64,000 nucleotides of DNA, taken from NCBI GenBank assembly GCA_014529385.2, contig CM043950.1, forward strand, positions 67,604,435 to 67,668,434. Reading direction: 5' to 3'. The DNA comes from Adiantum capillus-veneris. Its lineage: Eukaryota; Streptophyta; Polypodiopsida; Polypodiales; Pteridaceae. A model generated the notes under the pieces. The model was not told the DNA's origin and did not search any database. It saw only the letters and a program-made list of their open reading frames with translations. A program made the translations under genes and the position numbers. Positions 33,338 through 47,299 of this stretch are shown in pieces. The stretch's first letter is position 1. Each line of letters begins with the position of its first letter.

Positions 33338-33689
33338 ATAAGAAAATGACTAAGTTACAAGAGAGTGAAGATCGTAAAAATACGAGGATAAAAAGTGCTG
33401 ATAAATAAGGAATTATCAGTAGCTTATAAAGAGGAAGTAGCCTATTGAAGAAGCCACAAACTGGATGACTTATTCAAGAAGATAGCTTATTAAGAAAGAC
33501 TTCCCATGACTCCAATATTATATTAGCAGATTTTTGGGGATGAAGAAGTGTAAGAGAGAAGTCAAGTTGGAAGCGTTAACAAGAAGTTAAGTCGCAAGAC
33601 GTATCCAAGAAGCTTCATCAATTACGTATTTTATTTGAGTTGAGGACAACTCTTTCTTTTTTTTTTGTTGGGGAGAGATGCTGCCTTCA

Positions 33690-34981
33690 ATAGACTCAAA
33701 CACCTCTTGACCAGCAGTCATGTCCTCATCAACCGTGACTAATTCACTCCTTAGCTCTTCTTTACCCGAGGAAGTTCAATAAGAAATTCAGGTAGACCCC
33801 TATTTTAGACCTCTTCTGCAAGAGATTCAAGCTCAGAACCCGAAGGAACACTTAATAGACTATAACTTAGCAGATGGTCTTCTTTACTACCTGGAAAGCT
33901 TCAACCCCTAGATATTCCTTAGATGAAGTGGGAATGTCTGAGTATGGACTTTGTTACAAGTCTTCCAAAGACAACTGGAAACTATGATTCTATTTTTTTC
34001 ATAGTAGATAAGCTCACTAAGGTGGCTCATCTAATTCCAGTCAAGCAGACTGCCACCGCCATCGACATAGTCCAAGTATTTGTCAAAGAGGTAGTCAGAT
34101 TACATGGAATCCCTGCAAGAATCATCAGTGACCGGGATGCCAAATTTACTTCTAAGTTTTCGCAAGTTATGTTTCGATCTCTGGGTACCCAACTGAATCT
34201 CAGCTCAGCATATCATCCGAAGACTGATGGTCAAACTGAGCGAGTGAATCAAGTCATTGAAGATATGCTTCGAGCATACTATAACGAGCAGCCCCATCAA
34301 TGGATCAAGTTTCTTCCCCTAGTTGAGTTTGCTTATAACTCTTCTCACCATCGCAACCTCGGAATGTCACCCTTTAAAGCCTTGTATGGTCAGGAATGTT
34401 TAATCCCTCTTCGATTAGCCGACCCAGCTCTTCATGTTCCTGCCGCTAAGTCTACCCTAGAAGAGATGGATCATCAACTTCTAGTCATTAGAGACAACCC
34501 GAAGAGAGCTAGTGATAGGTAAAAGAGCTACGCTGATCTTCACAGCTCCGTTAGAAGCTTTAGCAAAGGCGAATAAGTTTTCCTCAGAGTCAAACCCAAA
34601 CACAGCTCCTTAAAGCTAGGGAAATTCCATAAGCTTGCATTCAAATATTGTGGACCTTTTGGAATCCTTAGAAAGATAGGAGAACAAGCCTACAAGTTAG
34701 CCTTACCACCTCACATGCACATTCATAATGGTTTTCATGTCAGCCTCCTTAAGAAATATGTTGCTGACCCTCTACATGTTTTAAATCATGATGACACCAT
34801 TCTCGTCAATCAGGAAGAATTTCAAATGGAACCAGAACAAGTTCTGGAAACTAAAGAGAAGTAACTGCGACACATGACAATTCGAGCAGTACTAATCAAG
34901 TGGAAGGGCTATCCGGTTGAAGATGCTTCCTGGGAAGATTGGGACCAGCTAATTACCCAATTTCCAAGTTTTGGAGGATGA
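33690..34981 (+). pseudogene. Chromovirus B integrase with chromodomain, four stops
   Basis: Text from 33800 (LLQEIQAQNPKEHLIDYNLA, DGLLYYLE) precedes integrase but the HHCC zinc finger is deleted. After a stop (33920) the frame 33923-34981 gives WECLSMDFVTSLPKT, VDKLTKVAHLIP, RIISDRDAKFTSKF, LNLSSAYHPKTDGQTERVNQ, and FAYNSSHHRNLGMSPFKALY. This covers the D, D and E-containing core. In-frame stops at 34519, 34573 and 34873 break the GPF/Y module (KYCGPFGILRKIG, LPPHMHIHNGFHVSLLKK). The chromodomain ends the protein (AVLIKWKGYPVEDASWEDWD). The final TGA is at 34979. No 3' LTR follows closely. Confidence 0.9.
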
Positions 34982-35840
<859 letters not shown>

Positions 35841-36268
35841 TCAAAAATATTTTTAATATTGACCATGCATGAGGAAATCAAAAAAGTAAAATTTTTCTTT
35901 TGTGTATAACAATTATGTAAATTAGTAAAGTACTTCAAGGAACTGAAGTTAATGTGTACAAGGTAGTGATAGATCATGGCAAAAAATGTAAACATGACCA
36001 TGCTAGGAATACTTTTATATCAACTTAAGTGTTTGTTTAGGACTCTGTCCCCTTACAATTGTTAAAGGTTGCTTTCACTTGAGTACTAAATTGAGTGTGG
36101 AAGTGTGCACGATTATATAAAAAAAAAAGACTCATATATTGCTTAGCAGGAACTATTGCATGATTTTAGCTCACAATTAACTAGAAGTGCATGATTGTCA
36201 ACCATCCACATGGACAAGGAAACAACGGGGGAGTTCAATTGAGCTAGAGTGTAAGTTGATGCAAATTG

Positions 36269-36518
<250 letters not shown>

Positions 36519-36569
36519 CTTTCACTGAACAAAAAAGCTTAGCTGATGATTATTTCAAGAGCCCTTCAT

Positions 36570-37113
36570 CTACATCTCTATTATACCGCCCATTACATGA
36601 TCACACAAACAGCTGTCACAGTAGAAGCATGTGTTTGGACGATCTGCCAAAGGTAGGATACGAGTTGCCAAGACTACCCCATACTCCCGAGTGCGGGGAG
36701 TAATGTTAAAATATCCTCTTAATTGATGACCATAACTATGATACAAGAAAATCTTATGAGAAGGTAGAAACTGGGCTAGCAGGTATAACCGATCTGAAAA
36801 ACCTGGCTTTATTGAATATTCTATGTAATAATACTGTGGCCCTAGGCCCAATACCTCAACAACCATCGCCAATCGGATATTGTTTTTGAAATGCTCTCGA
36901 CCCCAAAGAGTCACTCGAGTCACTCGGTCCTGATAGGTCCACCACTTGGTTTGAGAAACTGAGGTTCCTAACTGCGGAAATAAATGAAGTTCATAACGGA
37001 GTAAGGTTGCTCTCCGAGTAGATGTACTGGACAGATAAAGATGTGCAGTTGCTATGGAAAAACCTGTTCTTGATTGTATGCCATAATTTATTAAATACGC
37101 CTGGTAAGCAGAT
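36570..37113 (-). CDS. Unrecognised protein family (LWGR family), minus-strand copy 2
   Basis: This is the longest undisturbed member: about 181 codons without a stop on the minus strand, ending at 36570. No ATG lies at the beginning; the frame opens after a stop near 37115, and CTTACCAG before it could be a splice acceptor. Order of blocks: RRATLLRYELHLFPQLGTS, TKWWTYQDRVTRVTLWGREH, NNIRLAMVVEVLGLGPQYYY, PGFSDRLYLLAQFLPSHKIF, and a C-terminal PNTCFYCDSCLCDHVMGG. The Cys motif and the VTLWGR block are shared with copy 1. No membrane segment or signal peptide is evident. Function unknown. Confidence 0.6.
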
Positions 37114-37129
37114 TAGCTGAAGATGCTAA

Positions 37130-37800
37130 ACTCCGGAAAGATTACTCTGGACTTTGTTTTTTGTAAATATATCTCCCATCTTATATAGACCCACTGGTTT
37201 TTACTCCTAGACCAGAGAGAATTTTTTTTACCCAAACTTGGTTATACTCTCACCTTTATGATAGGTGGATTTTTAACCCTAGTGATACCTGAATGACATA
37301 AAGCTTACTATAGGTTTTGGAAGTAGGTGTAAAACTGCTATGTATGATCATCCGAGGCTTAATACAATAAAATTCTTAACTAATTTACAAACCAGGTATC
37401 GACTATGGAATAGTTTGTTATCCATTACAAATTAGGTATGTGGTGTACAATATGAGCTGTCCGTGCATTTAACTTTATACTATCTGTTCATTAAATGCTC
37501 TGTAGCATGGTTTGTTTCACCAAGTATGCAATGTAGCTCGAGTTGCTCCGGAAAATTGACACTAGACTCGGTTTTTTGAAAAAATATCACTTTCTCTATT
37601 GTAAACACACTGTACGACTCCGAGACCAAAATGGAAAATCAAATAAAACTACCCAAATGGTGGTAAATCTCTCACCTTTTAGTATGCCAAGAGCTTATCA
37701 TAAGGTTCGGGGAATTATATGATAATTGATTCGAGGCCGGTTGCAATAACTCTGACTGGGTGTAGACTATGGGAATGCTTAGTTATTTGGGGGACCATAA
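37130..37800. repeat. Diverged duplication, copies near 37130-37440 and 37548-37800
   Basis: Both copies contain CTCCGGAAA, a T-rich GACT(T/C)(T/G)GTTTTTTG stretch, an AGACC(A/C) block near a GAG run, TCTCACCTTT and TATAGG/ATAAGG words in the same order. Similarity is weak and indels are many. Confidence 0.45.
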
Positions 37801-40560
37801 GGTGGCAGGCAATTCAGGTCCTTGCATGTAACTTAATGTTATCTTTACCTTTTTTAGGGTAAATTTAGAAATACTGTGTGGGTGGCTTTTACTCCTTGCA
37901 TTGAGTGAGCGTGCCTCCTGCTGCATGCTACCGCTTGTACTGTGAGGGGGGTATCTGCAGCCGATTAAGCGCGTAAGGTGCCTGATTCTGCCGGATCTCT
38001 TGCTTGGTGTAATCCCTAAGGATTTGTCCGCATAATGTGACCTTGATTGGAGGGGTTGGTACTACTGTGGGTCGCGTCTTCTGCAGATGGCATCAACTTG
38101 TATAAATAAAGGTGAGTACTCATACTCACTTAGCAACATTTTTTCCGTTTAACCTCTCTGTGTGTGTGAGTTCATTACTGTGTGAGAGAATATCTGCTGA
38201 AGCTGTGGTCGCATAATGCCGAAAAAATATGAAAAAATGATCATGGAGGTTCCCTCGGCTCCTAATCTACAGGTTAACTTAAATCTGTTCTGCTCTTTGA
38301 ACTGTTGTATAGCCGGATGATTTGGCTGTAGCGTTTTTTTTGGTAAATGGAATTCTTGAAACTTGCTAAAAAACTGTTTTTTTTGGAAAAAAAACCAGGC
38401 ACTGTATAGCTGTTTCGTTCTTGTTTATGATATGTTTTCTCATATTGCTATGAAGCATTGGGAATTTCACTATGGTTTACTTAAAGAACAAAAGGGAAGT
38501 TGTGATTCGCTTATAAAATTCCATAAAATAAGGTGAGTGGCAAATAAATGGCTGAGTTTGGAAAACCGTTGTTTAGCTAGATTACTGCCAGGTTTTGATG
38601 GTATGCTCATGATGACTATACTAATTACTAGGGCATGATGTCTAAATGGAAATTGGGATTTTTATGTGTTTTGTTTACTTCCCAAAAGGAGGTTAACACT
38701 GTCGTAGGGTGTACTTCATGGCTCGGATTGAATGCTGGAATTTCTTAAATTAAGTTAAACTTAAAAATAAACAAAAAAAGTGAGCTTGAAAGTTCGGGTA
38801 CCTTGGTAAGTTAAAAAACAAAGTGTACTCTAGATAATGGTACTGATCTTGGACTGAATTTGTTAGGACAGACGTTGAAACTACTGAATTTCGGAATTTA
38901 CTGAATACTATTGGTGTATTGCCATAGTTCCGGATAATGAATGGCAACATATACAGGAAAGTGGATGATAGCCGGTTTCAAATGTATCTGGAATTTTTTT
39001 ACTTCACTAACGGAGATTATGAATGAAAGTTTCCTATTACTGTTCACCTAGGCAGCATACACACTGGTTTTTACTAGCCATTTGGAAACTTGAATATTGA
39101 ATAATAAGGCCTGGCCGTTGACTGCTGGTTTTTTTTCTCAAATGGATATTAACTGGTCTTTTTTCTAAACATCTTGTTGTGTATAAAACAATAAGCTGCT
39201 TGTAGGTTGGTTTTTTATAAAAAATAAAAAAGGGGGGTGCTTGATTCGATGAGGTTGTCATAAATTTTCCATTTATCTGAGCCTGGCTGGAGACTTTTGA
39301 GACATTTCTCGGACGATGTCTGAGCTTGTTCTTTTATGACTGAGTCGTCCAGTGTACTATGGTATACATTTGATTAGCTAACATATGGCAACAATATGTT
39401 TGACATAACATAATAGCAAGGGTATTGGTTGAATAAAGTTATGAATTTATCTAAGATGGGGATATCTCAGGAATGTAAAGAGGTAAATCCGGAGTTGTTT
39501 TTTTTGGGGTGTGATCCCAGCTTGGTTCCAAATATAGGATCAGGTCTAATAAGTTGTATTTACAAAAGAAGTGGTAAGATTAGGTCTGGCTTAAGATTGC
39601 TTGTATATAAATCAATAGATTTTAAGGTCACTCCTATCTTATTAGGAACGAAGTTTTGGAATTTTTTAAAAAATTTTACTTAACTCCTTAAATCTTAAGG
39701 ATTGGTTAAAGAAAGCTTTGTATAAAAAACAGTAGAATCAGATTTATGGCTGCTCTATGAGGATGATCACTTTCCGTTTCAGATTGGCAAAAAAGCCATG
39801 AAACTTTGTTTTTTCTAAAAAGAAACTTTTTAATCCAAAAACACACAAATTACAAGTTAAGAACTATGTTTTTTTAATGGTGACATGGATAACAACTGGG
39901 ATGCCAAGCATCACCTGCGTACAGTCACGTGCTAACGAATTGTTTTCTTGTGGCTATGGGTGCAGGTGAGGGCTACCTTCCTTGATTAAAACGTTCTGTT
40001 CTTAACAAATGGTGGATCTGTTATTGTGAAGAAAAATTTCCCAGACTTTGGGTTTGAGGATTCCTGAGCTATATTCTGTTATCTTCATTACCTTGTACAT
40101 AATTTATTTCAATAGCAAAGAGATTATTGTACAAATCCATTGTACTTTTCTAGAATTGTTGGTCTGTGAACAATTATTGTTCGTTTGCGTATATATATAG
40201 ATTTAGAACTGCTACACACACACAAACAATAATCAAAACTTAAACTCCATCTACATAAACTAAAATTTTGAGAAATTGTATCGTGTGGTCTAGAAAACAA
40301 TTTGCCTCCACATAAGGCCTCTAGTACACTTCAATTGGGTGCATTCTAAATCACACCCCAAGACAATCACTTCAATGCATTCTCAAGCACACTCATGTAT
40401 AGGTACTTAAGCACTATTTCTTAGATAGTCCGCTTTTTATAAAGTCCATTGAATCTTTCCAATGTGTACTCTCTGGATCAAAAAATATCCATATCATTCT
40501 TGAACCATCCAGATAAAATCTAATGCGCTTTTAACAATCTCCACGGGTACCACACATTTT
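37801..40560. other. No gene recognised; promoter-like segment near 38099
   Basis: AT-rich sequence with many T-runs. A TATA-like TATAAATAAA at 38101 is followed by CTCATACTCACTTAGC and a GT-rich stretch that could be a leader with an intron. No protein match was recognised in any frame. The longest open frames (39429-39683 plus, 39037-39261 minus) look random. Confidence 0.45.
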
Positions 40561-41956
40561 TGAGAATAGCCTCATCAACAACTGCTAGTGTGGGACTACG
40601 AGCCCTTTCTTTGGAGGACTAAAAATATGTCTAGTAACAATCTTAATAACATTCTTCCCAACTCCCAAACATAATTTTTATGAAGGCTTTGTGGAGCCTG
40701 TAATGCATATGCATGATAACCACCTTTCGACTTCTTAAAATATAAAGTTTTACACGCAAGCAAGTGTGGGGGGTGAGATGGGAGCATCAAGAGAAGTTGG
40801 TGAAACGATCAAGGGATGGATTGTCCAAGGCATTTGAGGACTTGAAGGACATCCACAACATCTGCATGTTGGATAGCCCCCTCATGCACAGATTGTGCTA
40901 TGAGGATCAACCATTGACAGTTCATCTACTACAACCAAACCATAACACCACCATAGCCCATGCCCTAACAAGGGAGGCCGGCCCTCACATACAAATGATA
41001 ACACAAAAACTACCTGAATGGTTGCCACAGGTGTCAGACCCCCTGCCATAGGATCGAACCCCTCCCAAACAGGAAAGGAATTGCATATTGAACCAAAAAA
41101 TTATGATCGCATCGTGGGCGGGGCCCTTACTCCCCATCACCGAAAGGAGAAACAAGCATCCATGCATCAAGCAGTAGAAAGTCGTACCAATGCAAAAGAC
41201 AAAAAACACAAACGGAGAGCAAGATTTTGTAGGGGAGCCACACCTAATCGATGGACCAAACCTGCTATCAGAGATCTGTCAGGGCTTGCCACGTACCATA
41301 AGGTCCTTGAGCTTGATCTGCAAAAACTTCAGTACTGGCCATCATTTCCACCCTGAGGGGGCGGTGGGAGGAAGGACCTCTCCCACTTCAAAAAATAGAG
41401 GGTCACCCTATTGCACACAGATGATAGGGAGGGTAGTTGGATGTCCCTCCTCGGGATAGGATCCTGTCCTCATGGCAAAGCCTCCCCGCAGATTCTTCTC
41501 CCATAGAGTGGCGCTACTCCTTACCTTAGAAGGCCTTTTGAGCACCCTAGACTCTGGCCTCCCATAGGCAAAGCAAATTAACCCTATTAGCAACACAAAG
41601 CAAACGTGAAATACCCATCTATGTGAAACATCTCTTATATCATATCTCTTATTCCATCTTTTGAGAAGTGAAAATCCCTTCAAAATTAGTCCACGTCGAT
41701 GCGGATTGATTTGGGGCCTTTGTAGCTACCACATTTGTAAGCAAAGTAGATGGCAACAATTTTTCTTGAATAAAAAAAAAAAGAATCTAAAGAGATACTT
41801 AGATAGGAAAATGGAAAAGGATTGCACATTGCTAGAGAATAAGAATAAGTATTAAGCATCCAAAAGATAAGCGTTGACTGATCGTGCCACAAAAAAAAAG
41901 TATTGATATAATTTAGATTTTTATGTTGCATTTGAAACGTGACATGCATTTGGCAC

Positions 41957-41959
<3 letters not shown>
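40561..41959. other. No recognised gene; two moderate open frames
   Basis: Plus-strand frames 40764-41051 (EHQEKLVKRSRDGL...) and 41190-41459 have near-normal amino-acid composition but match nothing I know. A block at 41655-41735 (CATCTTTTGAGAA...GCGGATTG) recurs at 42058-42115. Either frame could be part of an unknown repeat or decayed gene. Confidence 0.35.

Positions 41960-42015
<56 letters not shown>
41960..42015 (+). repeat. (GA)n microsatellite
   Basis: Uninterrupted GA repeats. A second (GA)n tract lies at 42714-42747. Confidence 0.95.
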
Positions 42016-42017
<2 letters not shown>

Positions 42018-42711
42018 TGCCGTATGCCAGAACAGGCTAGCGGAGATTTTTGTGGCCATCTTTTGAGAAACCAAAACCCCATCAAATCAGTCCACGGCGA
42101 CGCGGATTGTTATGGGGGGTTCTGTAGATCCAGTGGTAGCACTTGGTGAGTGAGACAAAGAGAGACAACGTGTGTCAGGGTAATAAAGAGCAGGTTATTA
42201 CTGGTCTTTGATCTTCAATCTGTGAATTTATTCAATTCATTTACACTAAGGGTACAAAGCATATCCATCATCATGCATGATCTTTGTAGGCCCTCGAGTA
42301 CCCCCAACCACAACATGAGAGAGCATGGCCTCTGAGTTGAAAGGCAAAGAGAGACGTATCCAATGTAGGAGATGGGTGAATGGTGAGGTGATACGGAGGG
42401 ACTCGCCCGCAAAAATAAAAAGTTCACGTCCAATAGCAAAGAGGTGGGTTGCGGCTCGCTAGATATGGGAACATTTCCGAGTCTTGGAATGATACCAATT
42501 TAGGTGGTCAACACGTATGAGATGGGCCACATAACCTATGAAATGGATGAAGAAGTAATGGTCTTGGAGAGGCACGCATGGTGTGTCATGGAAGCCACCA
42601 CAAAGGGAGGCAAGATGACCTACTATGCACTAGTGCTAAGGAGAGTGCTGTGTGTGTTTTATGCCAAGCAAGGTGGGCGAGGACTTAGCATGGCCAGAGA
42701 GGGGGTTGACC

Positions 42712-42748
<37 letters not shown>

Positions 42749-44452
42749 CCATCCGTGTTGGTGACAAGGCTCCTCTTTTTCCCATACGTGATGGTCGGGG
42801 GCAGGGTGTTTGACAAGGCTCTTCTAAGTTCTTTTTCCCTGATAGGGAGATTTTGTAGGGATTTTCAAGACAAAATAATTTCCTTTTTGAGATGTAGACC
42901 TAGTAGTAGAAAGTATGTGGATGTCAATTATATTATTGTGGTGTACAATGAGATCACATAGGAAAGTCCAATGGCTGGCCAGGTGGTGAGGCGTGGCAAA
43001 AAGAGGCGACTAGTGCTAATGGATGGCAAACACATATTTGGGGGGGGGGGGGGGGGGGGGGGGGGGTTCTAGGTGCACAGCTAGTCAGGTGGAGAGTTGA
43101 GGTGGCAGGCGGGAACAAAAATCCAAGGGTAGGGCATAGGAATATTTTTTTAAAAGAGGAAATTGCTACCTCTAATTGCAAGCACTTGCGCATGCACTCT
43201 TCCCTCAATGAGGAGGTGACGAGTCAATTTCCAGGCTTGTGCTGTGATGAGGTAGCTCAAAAGGATAGCACTCAAAATTTGTTTAAATTGTTTAACAAAA
43301 GGAAATATAAAGGCTGCCTCATATGGTGCATGTAGCTCGCGAACGAGTATACAAAGAAGTAGACGTCAGGGCATGTGGGAAGGATACTACATTGGTGTAG
43401 GTAGGCAAGAGAGATAAGCAGCTGGTGGGTTACATGCACGCAATTGCAAGAGGGTGTAGCGACTGGGGAGGACAAACAATATTTTTTCAAAGTATTATAT
43501 TATGACTCAAATGACAAGCACGTCATGTTGTCTGGCTTCTATGGTGCCAAGCATGCTATCTATAGATTCCCCCAACTTACAACAATGTTGTCAAAGACTC
43601 GTTCTCAAACTCGTCACCTCAGTCTTAGAAAGAGAATTCCCGACTAAGCCACCACGGTGTGAGAGGCTCCATGCAGTGCATAGAAATCTTTTAGGCAAAA
43701 TAAAAAACCCAGCAATATCACGAACTCTTGCGTGGCTTCCTCCCCCTACCTACTTTGCCTCCTAACCTCGCACCAACTGACAAGTTGCCCCCTTGCCTCC
43801 GCCCCTATCTCCTCATTGGTTGCCACATTCACCCATTCCATTTTCGTATCTAAAAGTGAGCCGACATACCATACTTGTTTTTATGGCCGTCAGTATTGCC
43901 AACATCATTTTCCTTATATTATTTATGTCATTAGCTCTCTTTGTGGGCTCATTTTTCATATTTGAGTTATTTCATGATAGATCTTACTACACTATGTTAA
44001 TTATTTGTTCACTTGCAATGCTCAGGTATGAAAGATTCCACAATTTTGTGTTGCTTCCACTTGCCTCTCTTTCTCATCATTGCTCAATAGATTCCATTGA
44101 AAAAAGTTGGCTTTCTTGCTAATTGTTGCAGTGCAAGACGATGTGCATAAACACCTCTAGAATTTGTGAGCTAGATTATCATTTTTGTTATTGAATTCTC
44201 TCCCTCTCTCTATGTGTGTGTGTGCATGCGTGTGTGCGTGTTAAGTGAAGTCCTTGCTCGATTTTCCGACTTGCTCGAGAAACCTCGCTCGGTGAATGGT
44301 AACACTCTTGAGGCTAGATAGAGAGTGAAGTGAAGAAATGATCTTCAGACCTCACAAGAGAAACACAATCCAGTCACACCAAAGGACAAATACCTAGTTG
44401 AGTAAGATCACATTCAGTAATTAAAGTAACCCCGAGTCATTAAGACTTCTTT
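42016..44452. other. No gene recognised; 27-base G run at 43040
   Basis: The stretch includes a G homopolymer at 43040-43066 and (GA)n at 42714-42747. Plus frames 42504-42764 and 43444-43647 (FFKVLYYDSNDKHVMLSGFY) have protein-like composition but no recognised domain. The region 43730-44120 has T-rich open frames only. Confidence 0.4.
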
Positions 44453-45780
44453 TAATGGTAACTTTGCACTCAGGTGTAAGCTTTAGTGACTACCTTGTAT
44501 TTTAGGTTTAAGCTTTAGCGGTAACCTTGCAATTAAGGTTAAGTGCTAAGAGTATCCATGCATCATTAAGTTAAGCTTCAAAGGTAGATTTGCATCCTTA
44601 AGCTAAGCTTTAATGGTAACTTTGCACTTAGGTGTAAGCTTTGGTGACTACCTTGTATTTTAGGTTTAAGCTTTAATGGTAACCTTGGAATTAAGGTTAA
44701 GTATTAATGGTAATTATGCATCATTAAGTTAAGCTTTAAAAGGTAGACTTGCACTCTTAAACTAAGCTTTAATGGTAACTTTGCACTTAGGTGTAAGCTT
44801 TAGTGACTACCTTGTATTTTAGGTTTAAGCTTTAATGGTAACCTCACAATTAGAGTTAAGTGCTAAGAGTATTTATGCATCATTAAGTTAAGCTTCAAAG
44901 GTAGATTTGCATTTTTAAGGTAAGCTTTGATGGTAACTTTGCACTTAGGAAAAGCTTTGAAAGACAAGCTTGCAATTTAGGGTTTAGCTTCTAAGGTGAC
45001 CTTGTGTGATTATGGTTTCGCTTCCATGGTGACCTTGTGTGTGATAAGGGTTAAGCTTCCGTGGTGACCTTGTGTGTGATTAGTGTTAAGCTTCCATGGT
45101 GACTTTGTGTGTGATTAGGGTTAAGCTTCCATGATGACCTTGTGTGATTAGGGTTAAGCTTCCATGGTGACCTTGTGTGGTTAAGATTAAGCTTCCATGG
45201 AAACCTTGTCTCATTAAAGAGAGAAAAGTTTAGTCTCATTATGGTAATCAAGGTTAGGGTTTGCATGTCTCTTTACGGTAGGAAGAATGTATGGTTATAA
45301 TCCTCTCTTCCAAGCTTTAATGGAAAGCTCTAGATTACCATTTTATCCCCAAAGCGAGCTTTAATGGAAAGTTCGAAGACTCATAAATTATAGGACGACC
45401 TTCTAGCTTCCTAAATGGAAAGCTAGGCACCATAAGAAAAGTGTAGTTGTCTAAGCTCGATAGAAGTAGTTCAATTTTTGGTATTGAAGAGTATTTCTAA
45501 AGTGGTCAATTTCAAGTTTGTTTGCAAATACGGGATGGGGGAGATAGGGGATAACTTCGCGGAATTGATCCTCGTGTTGTTTTGAACCAAAAACTCTACA
45601 AGCTTCCATGGAGATGCCGCATGGATGGCAAATGATTGCAAAACCTGGGAATCGTACAAAATGGGGATTAAACTTAGAAAGCTGACATTTCCGAAGAGAC
45701 GTTAACAATCAAATGCTTATGGCAAAAACTCGCTTGTGTATTTTCTAAATAAACTTGGCTGGTAGATAATTAATGAAATC
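44453..45780 (+). repeat. Second copy of the 27819-29146 segment
   Basis: Colinear with 27819-29146 at a constant offset of about 16,634 bp and highly similar, including three 158-bp units and the 35-bp array. Both ends are abrupt: the left begins inside the 158-bp array, the right ends at a junction with the LTR tail of gypsy A. It is best explained as a truncated 3' LTR of element B. Confidence 0.9.
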
Positions 45781-45816
45781 CGCTACTCTCAAAGTTCATA
45801 GGCCATTTCCATTACA
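45781..45816 (+). repeat. 36-bp remnant of the gypsy A LTR end
   Basis: CTACTCTCAAAGTTCATAGG and the following CCATTTCCATTACA are the same as at 21768-21803, where they end the 5' LTR of element A. Here they are followed by TTTAT and not by a primer site. Confidence 0.85.
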
Positions 45817-46270
45817 TTTATGGTTTTGCATTCCGTTTACAATTATGATTATGGTATGACAATCAGGTTATGGTTATGGTTTTGCAATTATGGTATGGCA
45901 ATCATGGTATGGTTATCGTATGGCATAGAGGTTATGGTTATGGTTTTGCAATAATGGTATGGCAATCATGTTATGGTTATGGTTTTGCAATGATGGTATG
46001 GCTGGTATGGTTGGTATGGTTATGGTGTGACAAGTAGGTTACGGTTATGGTTATGGTTATGGTATGGCAAGCAGATTATGTTTATGGTTTTGCAAATATG
46101 ATTTGGCAATCGTGTTATGGTTATGGTTTGGCAATCAGGTTCTGGTTATGTCTTTGCAATGATGGTATGACTGTTATGGTTATGGTATGATAAGCAGGCT
46201 ATGGTTATGGTATGACAAGCAGGTTATGGTTATGGTTATGGTATGGCATGCCAATTATGTTTATGGTTTT
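45817..46270 (+). repeat. TATGGT-rich satellite-like array
   Basis: Degenerate units built from TATGGTTATGG, TTTTGCAAT and TATGGCAATCA(G/T)GTT repeat for about 450 bp with variable length. No stable period is apparent. Confidence 0.85.
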
Positions 46271-46559
46271 GCAAATACGGTTTGGCAATCACGTTATTGT
46301 TATACCTGTGGTTTTCAAATCATCTTTTAATTATGGTTAGAAAATCTTCATGTCCTTGTGCCTATGGTTTGGGAGTCGAAGTTATGGTTATGCTTTTGGA
46401 AACTTGTCATGTTAAGCTTTTGATTTTGTGGTTTTGTTATGCTTTACAATTTTGCAAATCTATACTTACTCGCTCTTCAATGTCAAAATGTAGGTTTAGT
46501 GCGGTTGCTTTTGCACTCTTCCTTTGGGTAGAGAGGGTTGTTTCCTAGTGCTGCAGTAC

Positions 46560-46869
46560 ATACATCATCATTTCCCAGCCCTCTCTGCCCAATTTGTTTG
46601 GCAGGTTTTGCCCGCGGTACATGTATTGATATACGCGTTATAATGCACCTTGGAATAGGCGTCGGTACAGGAACTTCTTTTTCGACGCCTATTAAAACAC
46701 TAATATCGACTTAAATTTTCACGCGTATTCCGACAAAAGATATACTAATATCTATACCGACGATACAATGTCGATGGTTGTTTTGATGCTTATTCTAGGG
46801 ATTTTTACTTGTAAAATAAGCTTTGAGTCATTGATATCCGCATCGATTTTTGTGCGGCGTGTTGTAGTG
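46560..46869 (-). mobile_element. Probable terminal part of a CACTA transposon
   Basis: Read on the minus strand from 46869, the sequence starts CACTACAACACGCCG, the type of terminus found in plant CACTA elements. It then has subterminal words such as CCATCGACA, CGGTATAG and an inverted pair AATAGGCGTCG (46654) / CGACGCCTATT (46683). CCATCGACGG also occurs at 13067, at the left flank of the transposase relic. It may be the right end of the CACTA element at 12900-19800 once gypsy A is removed. Confidence 0.5.
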
Positions 46870-47227
46870 CTCTCATGAGAGAGGACAACCCTTTTGGCCT
46901 ATAAAATGAGGCTTCTTTTACACACAAAAGGAAATGTGAAGTTGATGAAACAAGGTGTGTGTGAGGTGGTGAGAGTGAAGCAAGGCGGGAGTTCCATCAA
47001 GGGTATAATCCCTTTGTAAACTACTTTTAGTTTGAAGTACTAAATCCAATGAGTGGCTGCTTTCCTGTGGACGTAGCCCACATTGGGTGAATGAACCGCG
47101 TATATTGTGTGCTCTCTCTCTCTCTCTCTCTCTCTCTACTCTATAATCTCTCTTATGTAACAAAATTATCTCTCTCCATTAAGCAAACTACTTTAATATC
47201 TACTTAGCTATGTCCTATTTCCTAACA
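46870..47227 (+). repeat. LTR-like sequence of a decayed copia element
   Basis: CTCATGAGAGAGG, a TATA-like CCTATAAAATGAGG at 46899 and a block GTGGACGTAGCCCACATTGG (47067) resemble plant copia LTR U3/R/U5 features. It ends in CCTAACA before internal sequence. A (CT)n tract lies at 47112-47138. An alternative left border at TGTTGTAGTG (46860) would overlap the CACTA end proposed there. Confidence 0.4.
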
Positions 47228-47299
47228 ATGCAAATGTGCAAAGACTGAGAACAATGCAAAGCCAAGAGCTTGTGATAGGTTTGCGAGTGTTTAAGATGG

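Noticed and set aside
40764-41459. Host gene or LINE at 40764-41459
   Set aside because: Composition is protein-like but no endonuclease, RT or other domain was recognised; kept only as a note.
43444-43647. Tudor/BAH-like chromatin protein fragment (KVLYYDSNDKHVMLS)
   Set aside because: The resemblance is a few residues only and does not extend in any frame.
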